Positions 59,419 to 64,000 of a stretch of 64,000 nucleotides of DNA are shown here, piece by piece. How positions within the stretch are numbered: position 1 is the first letter of the stretch; each line of letters starts with the position of its first letter. The DNA is taken from the NCBI RefSeq assembly GCF_000499785.1, contig NZ_HG726020.1:310001-374000 (forward strand), given 5' to 3'. The notes beneath the pieces were generated by a model. It ran no database searches and was not told the DNA's origin. It saw only the letters and a list, made by a program, of their open reading frames with translations. A program made the position numbers and the translations under genes. The stretch comes from Bacteroides neonati (GTDB taxonomy: Bacteria > Bacteroidota > Bacteroidia > Bacteroidales > Bacteroidaceae).

Positions 59419-60408
59419 TTATTCAATAAAATTTAATTCAGCCATACCTGCACCTTGTGATAAGCTATAATGCTGTTCAACCTTAAGCTTAAGGTATCTT
59501 ACCGGTTTTGCATAAACAAATTTAATTGTATTTGTTATTGCAGGTGAACTAGCAGAAGCCGGTCTATTTAAAGTACCACTTTGACCATAACACAACCAAT
59601 CTTCTCCATCAGCACTAACCCATATAGATAAGAGTTTAGGGTTTGCAAAATAATTACGGTATTCTACGTTACCCGTTAACGTCACTATCTTTACTCCTTT
59701 AATTGGCTTTACTTCTCCCATATCTACAATCAATTCACTATAGGCATAACTAGCTCCACGCCATCCACTAACAATATCACCATCTTTCACATATGATGCA
59801 TCATACGTTGTATTGTTATAAATATCAGAGGTCGATACCAACCAACGAGTCCGATCAGCTTCTTCGCCCACCAGATCTTCTGTGGATTGATCAATATTAA
59901 AAACGTTTTTTCCGACATTTAATATAGTAAACGCTGTAGAAGTATTAGAACTTATTGCCACTCCTTTATCCTTAGAAGAGAGTGTAGAAATGCTCATAGG
60001 GAGAACATAAACATCAGACTTTATATTTAACAAATTTAAATCAACATAACACGTATCCATTATATTTCCGGCAGAAATCACGACTTCTGAGTTCTTGATA
60101 GAAAAGCACTCTTTAGGAAGAGACTTATAATTTGTTCCGTGCTGTTTATTATATTGTTCAACAAGCTCTTGATTCACCTCTAAAGCGACCCTAACATCCT
60201 CAGACGTTTCACGAGTCAATTTCACTGGAAATTTTAATTTATCAATACTTACAGGCATACTTCCGTCGGGAAGATATGATCGAGTTATATTTACATCATT
60301 ATTCGGACGCAAATAGACATAAAGTTCTTTCGAACCTAATTCTTCCTCACATGAAGATAAAATGGCGTAGCCAACAAATAAGATGACCCAGAATAATATT
60401 TTTTTCAT
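59419..60408 (-). CDS. DUF1735-F5/8 type C surface lipoprotein
   Basis: A 329-residue lipoprotein when started at the ATG at 60408 (signal MKKILFWVILFVGYAILSSC, lipidated cysteine at residue 20); the frame runs back to 60438. Residues about 30-150 are DUF1735-like (YNKQHGTNYKSLPKECFSIK). The C-terminal half, about residues 170-325, looks like an F5/8 type C (discoidin) carbohydrate-binding domain (VKPIKGVKIVTLTGNVEYRN, and YAKPVRYLKLKVEQHYSLSQ). It is a likely surface glycan-binding protein. It follows the GH18-like gene by 30 bp. Confidence 0.83.
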   Translation of the reverse strand: MKKILFWVILFVGYAILSSCEEELGSKELYVYLRPNNDVNITRSYLPDGSMPVSIDKLKFPVKLTRETSEDVRVALEVNQELVEQYNKQHGTNYKSLPKECFSIKNSEVVISAGNIMDTCYVDLNLLNIKSDVYVLPMSISTLSSKDKGVAISSNTSTAFTILNVGKNVFNIDQSTEDLVGEEADRTRWLVSTSDIYNNTTYDASYVKDGDIVSGWRGASYAYSELIVDMGEVKPIKGVKIVTLTGNVEYRNYFANPKLLSIWVSADGEDWLCYGQSGTLNRPASASSPAITNTIKFVYAKPVRYLKLKVEQHYSLSQGAGMAELNFIE

Positions 60409-60438
60409 ATTTTCTATTTTTTCATTTAACATATACAA

Positions 60439-61410
60439 TCAAGGTTTTACTGCAGGATTCATTATTTGAATGGCTTGTCTCATAAACTTATAATCAGGAT
60501 TATGAGCATATTCATATTCCATATGAAAAACACCTACACCACCTTTAGGCCCATTAGCGTCTTCCGGCTGCCACCTAGCCATACCTTCCAATGAGCTCAT
60601 TTTATTACCATATTGATCCACATAATTAGTTCCTCCTGTCTCCCAATAAGCCTCAAAGTTTTCAGCAACAATTAATTGCTGTGGACGTATACGTTTTTTT
60701 ACGCTATCCCATCTCCCTTGTAACTTACTGGGATTTTGGGTACCATATGCTTGAGACACTGCATAGTCTGCATATTTCCACCCCTCTTCTGTTATATAGC
60801 TAATATGTCCATCAACTATAATTAATTTATCCGGCCCTAAGTATTCTCGCATACAGCGTAATAATGTCGTCATATTCGTGCTATTATAAAATAGGTCATT
60901 ACCACTACATTCATGATCAAAATCAATACCATCGTATCCGTATTTCTGAATTGAATCTGCCAAAGCTCTTGCAACGTAAGGGATATTTTCTGCTGTATTC
61001 TCAAGAACATCAGGTGGGAAACCCAAATTTACTAGATTATGAGAGAAAAGAGTAAAGATCACTTTGGTCCCTAAAACCTCTTGTACATACCTTAAATCTT
61101 CCTTTTGTCTATCTGACAAGTTATATTTTGTCGGCCCCCAAATTGAAATAATATCCATACTATCAGGAGCAGCTGCCAATGCACCACGGCCCGACGTTGT
61201 GCCTCCATTCCAAAATCCAAACCAGCCAAAAGCCAATTGATGTTCGGCTTTTTTATATGCCCTCAAATTGGCATAATACTCTGGAGTTTTTTCAATTCGA
61301 TTTTCAACGTCTTGAATTGTTATCTTTTCAGGCATAGTCATATCTTCGCATGAAGACACCACAAAACACCCCACCATAAAAAACAAGAGATATTTAAATA
61401 TATGTTTCAT
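60439..61410 (-). CDS. GH18-family endo-beta-N-acetylglucosaminidase-like lipoprotein
   Basis: A 323-residue lipoprotein from the ATG at 61410 (signal MKHIFKYLLFFMVGCFVVSS, lipidated cysteine at residue 21); the frame runs back to 61449. The GH18 catalytic motif DGxDxDxE is present as YDGIDFDHE near residues 158-166. RGALAAAPDSMDIISIW precedes it. GH18 endo-enzymes cut the GlcNAc-GlcNAc core of N-linked glycans. The following FAEAYWETGG-like FEAYWETGG stretch is normal for the family. The neighbouring SusD and DUF1735 genes mark it as a PUL enzyme or glycan-binding relative. Confidence 0.78.
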   Translation of the reverse strand: MKHIFKYLLFFMVGCFVVSSCEDMTMPEKITIQDVENRIEKTPEYYANLRAYKKAEHQLAFGWFGFWNGGTTSGRGALAAAPDSMDIISIWGPTKYNLSDRQKEDLRYVQEVLGTKVIFTLFSHNLVNLGFPPDVLENTAENIPYVARALADSIQKYGYDGIDFDHECSGNDLFYNSTNMTTLLRCMREYLGPDKLIIVDGHISYITEEGWKYADYAVSQAYGTQNPSKLQGRWDSVKKRIRPQQLIVAENFEAYWETGGTNYVDQYGNKMSSLEGMARWQPEDANGPKGGVGVFHMEYEYAHNPDYKFMRQAIQIMNPAVKP

Positions 61411-61430
61411 TTTTATTCGTTTTATTATTA

Positions 61431-63017
61431 TTATTTTGCATCCCACCACAGTTTAACAGCACCATTATCAGTACCACCTAGCCATTTATCCACTGCATTT
61501 TGGACATTCTCAGTATTATTAATATATTCGCATGGTGGGAAAGGTAAACGTCTTACCTGAACTTTAGAATTAACAATATTCCCACTGGCATTATATACTA
61601 TCGGAAAGATTTTCGGATATCCAGTACGTCTAAACTCACTCCAAGCCTCTTGCCCATTAGGGTAAAGTGCAATCCATTTTTGAGTAATAATTCGCTCCAA
61701 TTTAGTTTCCAGATTGGCAGTATCATCCCATTTTATAGTGATGGAAGTTGCTGGAGAAATATTTTGTACTGAATAAAGAGGGTTCACATAATTCATGGGT
61801 TTCTTAGTATCATCTTGCATATAATCATCGGATCCGGGTACAGCGTATTGAGCAAAAGAGAGTCGAATTCCCTCCTCATAAGCTTCTTGAGCTGTAACAC
61901 CATTCATATCCCAACCGCGCAATGCTCCTTCTGCCTTCAAAAAAGCAACTTCGGAAGCTGTAAGCCAAAAAATAGGGGTATCTGATTCAATATTAGGTGC
62001 TGAAAAAAACTTATAATCAGAAGCATTATTTACTTGAATACCATTACGCACACCAAAATATCCCGTTTGATTATTCAAAGTACCTTGGGTAAAATACCTA
62101 GAAATTCGAGGATCATCATATCCTCCCATAAAGGACTGCATACTTGCTCCCATACGAACTTCATTGTATCCAAAAGCAATTGTATAGATTGGATTTACAA
62201 CTTTAATTCCATTAGCTGTTTGTATAGATGCATTATCACTGTTTGAAAGAATTACTCCAACAGAATGCTTTATAGATTCTTCTGCCTTCTGTTTGGCTAA
62301 AGTAGGATTTACATATGCAATGCGCATAGCTAAACGCAACTTTAACGAATTAGCAAACTTTATCCATTTTACATAATCACCTTTATAAACCAAATCGTAA
62401 TCTGCCATTGGAGCTGCACCTGGATTAGTAGTTGTAAAAAGAGTCAAAACTTCAATGGCTCTGTCTAACTCTTGAAAAAAGAGATTATATACCTCTTCTT
62501 GACTATCATAAGGAGAGGTAAGTCCCCCACCTCCTACCTTAGAATATGGAATTGGTCCCCACATATCTGTAAATCTATGCAAAGAAGCAACCTTCAAAAT
62601 CTGAGCAAATTGAAAAGCATGAGAGTTCTCATCAGATCCTAAAATTTTCTTGATCTCAAGCCAAGCACCAAAAGCTCCTGTATATACACTCTTAAAACAC
62701 TCATCCTGCCATTTATCATAGAAAAAATAGGTAGCATGATTTTTATTACTATTCCAATTATTGACTACAGACATGTGACCGGAGAAAATATCTCCTACAA
62801 GGTTTTGAGACCTTTGATATTGATTATCATTTGTAGATATCACATTTTGTTGTAGTTGGGCATAAAAAGCTCCAACTCGAAAATTATCTCCATCCAAATC
62901 ATCTCCATCAGGTTGATAAGGTTTTTTATTATCAAAACCATCGGTACAAGCGAAAGAAACGGCTAAAAAGAGAGTATAAGCTATTCCTTTATATATATTC
63001 TTATGCAATAATTTCAT
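61431..63017 (-). CDS. susD-like: SusD/RagB-like nutrient-binding outer-membrane lipoprotein
   Basis: A 528-residue lipoprotein with signal KLLHKNIYKGIAYTLFLAVS and a lipidated cysteine at residue 24 (FACTDGF). The SusD-like_2 pattern is seen in the N-terminal RVGAFYAQLQQNVISTNDNQ, in the middle ADYDLVYKGDYVKWIKFANS with LKLRLAMRIAYVNP, and in the C-terminal EAWSEFRRTGYPKIFP. SusD proteins form the lid on the SusC channel and hold glycan at the surface. SusC (63035 onward) lies 17 bp upstream. The GH18-like gene starts 20 bp after its stop. Confidence 0.93.
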   Translation of the reverse strand: MKLLHKNIYKGIAYTLFLAVSFACTDGFDNKKPYQPDGDDLDGDNFRVGAFYAQLQQNVISTNDNQYQRSQNLVGDIFSGHMSVVNNWNSNKNHATYFFYDKWQDECFKSVYTGAFGAWLEIKKILGSDENSHAFQFAQILKVASLHRFTDMWGPIPYSKVGGGGLTSPYDSQEEVYNLFFQELDRAIEVLTLFTTTNPGAAPMADYDLVYKGDYVKWIKFANSLKLRLAMRIAYVNPTLAKQKAEESIKHSVGVILSNSDNASIQTANGIKVVNPIYTIAFGYNEVRMGASMQSFMGGYDDPRISRYFTQGTLNNQTGYFGVRNGIQVNNASDYKFFSAPNIESDTPIFWLTASEVAFLKAEGALRGWDMNGVTAQEAYEEGIRLSFAQYAVPGSDDYMQDDTKKPMNYVNPLYSVQNISPATSITIKWDDTANLETKLERIITQKWIALYPNGQEAWSEFRRTGYPKIFPIVYNASGNIVNSKVQVRRLPFPPCEYINNTENVQNAVDKWLGGTDNGAVKLWWDAK

Positions 63018-63034
63018 AATTATATCTTTATTTT

Positions 63035-64000
63035 TTAAAATTCAACTCTTAAACTAAAACCTATATTTCTTAAACTAGGTTGCATAAAATAATCAATTCC
63101 TTGGTAATAGTTTCCAGTAGAAGCAATAACCTCTGGGTCAAATGGAGCTTTATTATAAATCATCCATAAATTGCGTCCGACAAATGAAACATTTAATGAA
63201 AAATAATCGTTAAACCATGACTTAGGCATCATGTATCCAAATGTTAGTTCCTGCAAGCGAATATTTGTAGCACTGTACACATAATTTGAAAGCATTCCAG
63301 TTTCACCACTGCCAATATATTCATAATAATATTGCGTATCTAGTTTTCCATAGTTCACAAGTACACCACCATTATCACGTGCAATAGCCGATTCTTCTGA
63401 CACTCCATAAGCATCCATTATTGCCTGTGTTGCTGATATAACTTCACCCCCAATACGAGCGTTAAATAAAAATCCAAGATTAAAATTCCTATAAGAAAAT
63501 GAGTTACGGAACCCAAGATTAAAATCAGGATTTGCACTTCCTACTTTCTGTATGCAATCTACTGTTTGCAAAGTATTTGTATTAGGATCAACGTATATAA
63601 ACCCTTGATTGTCTTCACGTAACTTATTAGATGTATACAAATCACCAATAGAACCTCCTTCTTTTAGAATCATACTATAAGATCCTGTCTTACTCATCTC
63701 CAAACTATTAATAGTAAGAGTTTCACCGGTTATTGGGTCTGGATAGTTTCTAACCAATTCTATTATTTTATTACGATTCATACTAAAAGTCAGGTTCGAG
63801 TTCCAACTTAACTTTCCAAATGTATCATTAAATGAAAGCATTGTTTCTATTCCCCAGTTCTCAACATTTCCCGCCTGCAAATAAAAAGAAGAATAGCCTG
63901 ACGAAGGTGATAAAGTTGATTTAAAAATCTGGTCATAAGTATTTGATCTATAATAAGTAGCATCTAACCCCAATCTACCATCAAACATTTTTAGATTTAC
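63035..64000 (-). CDS. susC-like: SusC/RagA TonB-linked outer-membrane protein, C-terminal part only
   Basis: The last 321 residues of a SusC-type receptor, cut by the window end (the frame is open to base 64000). Barrel strands are visible (LSFNDTFGKLSWNSNLTFSM, NPDFNLGFRNSFSYRNFNLG) and the ending NIGFSLRVEF is the SusC C-terminal signature. It would take up the glycan fragment held by the SusD-like protein. The start is outside this window. Confidence 0.93.
   Translation of the reverse strand, partial: VNLKMFDGRLGLDATYYRSNTYDQIFKSTLSPSSGYSSFYLQAGNVENWGIETMLSFNDTFGKLSWNSNLTFSMNRNKIIELVRNYPDPITGETLTINSLEMSKTGSYSMILKEGGSIGDLYTSNKLREDNQGFIYVDPNTNTLQTVDCIQKVGSANPDFNLGFRNSFSYRNFNLGFLFNARIGGEVISATQAIMDAYGVSEESAIARDNGGVLVNYGKLDTQYYYEYIGSGETGMLSNYVYSATNIRLQELTFGYMMPKSWFNDYFSLNVSFVGRNLWMIYNKAPFDPEVIASTGNYYQGIDYFMQPSLRNIGFSLRVEF

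Overview
The window is Bacteroidales DNA, most likely Bacteroides or a close relative. The evidence is SusC/SusD and DUF1735 proteins, NigD, FecR/ECF-sigma pairs, lipoproteins with Bacteroides-style signal peptides, and promoters carrying the TAnnTTTG -7 box with a TTTG/TTG -33 box. No rRNA, CRISPR array or insertion sequence was seen. One tRNA gene is present: tRNA-Ser(UGA), minus strand, 37956-38040.

Positions 1 to about 37.9 kb look like the inside and right end of an integrative conjugative element (ICE) of the CTnDOT-like RteC/TraA-Q class. Its left end is not visible. The region from left to right is: (a) 1-7394, redox, stress and regulatory cargo: a flavodoxin-type reductase (cut by the window edge), a TetR regulator with a nitroreductase and envelope proteins, a second TetR with a DUF2867 protein, an AraC/GyrI regulator and a YoaP-type acetyltransferase; (b) rteC, 7421-8275; (c) mobA-mobB-mobC on the minus strand, 8349-12027; (d) a 623-bp divergent control region; (e) a plus-strand tra operon from a ParA-type traA through traQ, 12651-24086, ending in a terminator; (f) a single 1680-residue cargo gene, 24226-29268, with its own promoter, joining a sacsin-type ATPase fold, an AlbA/Schlafen-type domain and a caspase-like protease; (g) a minus-strand block with parB, small ICE proteins, a helicase-nuclease, RhuM-like and ORF6N proteins and a tyrosine integrase; (h) a putative attachment region beside tRNA-Ser.

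From 38.3 kb on the content is ordinary chromosome: pflB-pflA; an ECF sigma factor with a membrane-spanning partner; a NigD lipoprotein; an EamA transporter; divergent oxyR and dps; a GH20 hexosaminidase with two serine-type sulfatases; an ECF sigma/FecR/TonB-receptor trio; an outer-membrane barrel; a PAP2 phosphatase; and the distal part of a polysaccharide-utilisation locus (SusC, SusD, a GH18-like lipoprotein, and two DUF1735 lipoproteins ending in F5/8-C-like and LamG domains).

The best candidate for an undescribed system is the sacsin-AlbA-caspase protein at 24226-29268. It has the design of a one-protein anti-phage effector: a nucleotide-dependent sensor or switch at the N-terminus and a protease at the C-terminus. 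It sits at a cargo position in the ICE and is insulated by terminators on both sides. The UPF1-like helicase with a C-terminal nuclease domain (32492-35266) is a second possible defence gene. At DNA level the clearest signals are three copies of an 18-bp TetR operator, 10-bp-phased AGCCA repeats upstream of and inside the tra operon, five CGTTACCT motifs flanking the integrase gene, and a nested inverted repeat at 32201-32289.
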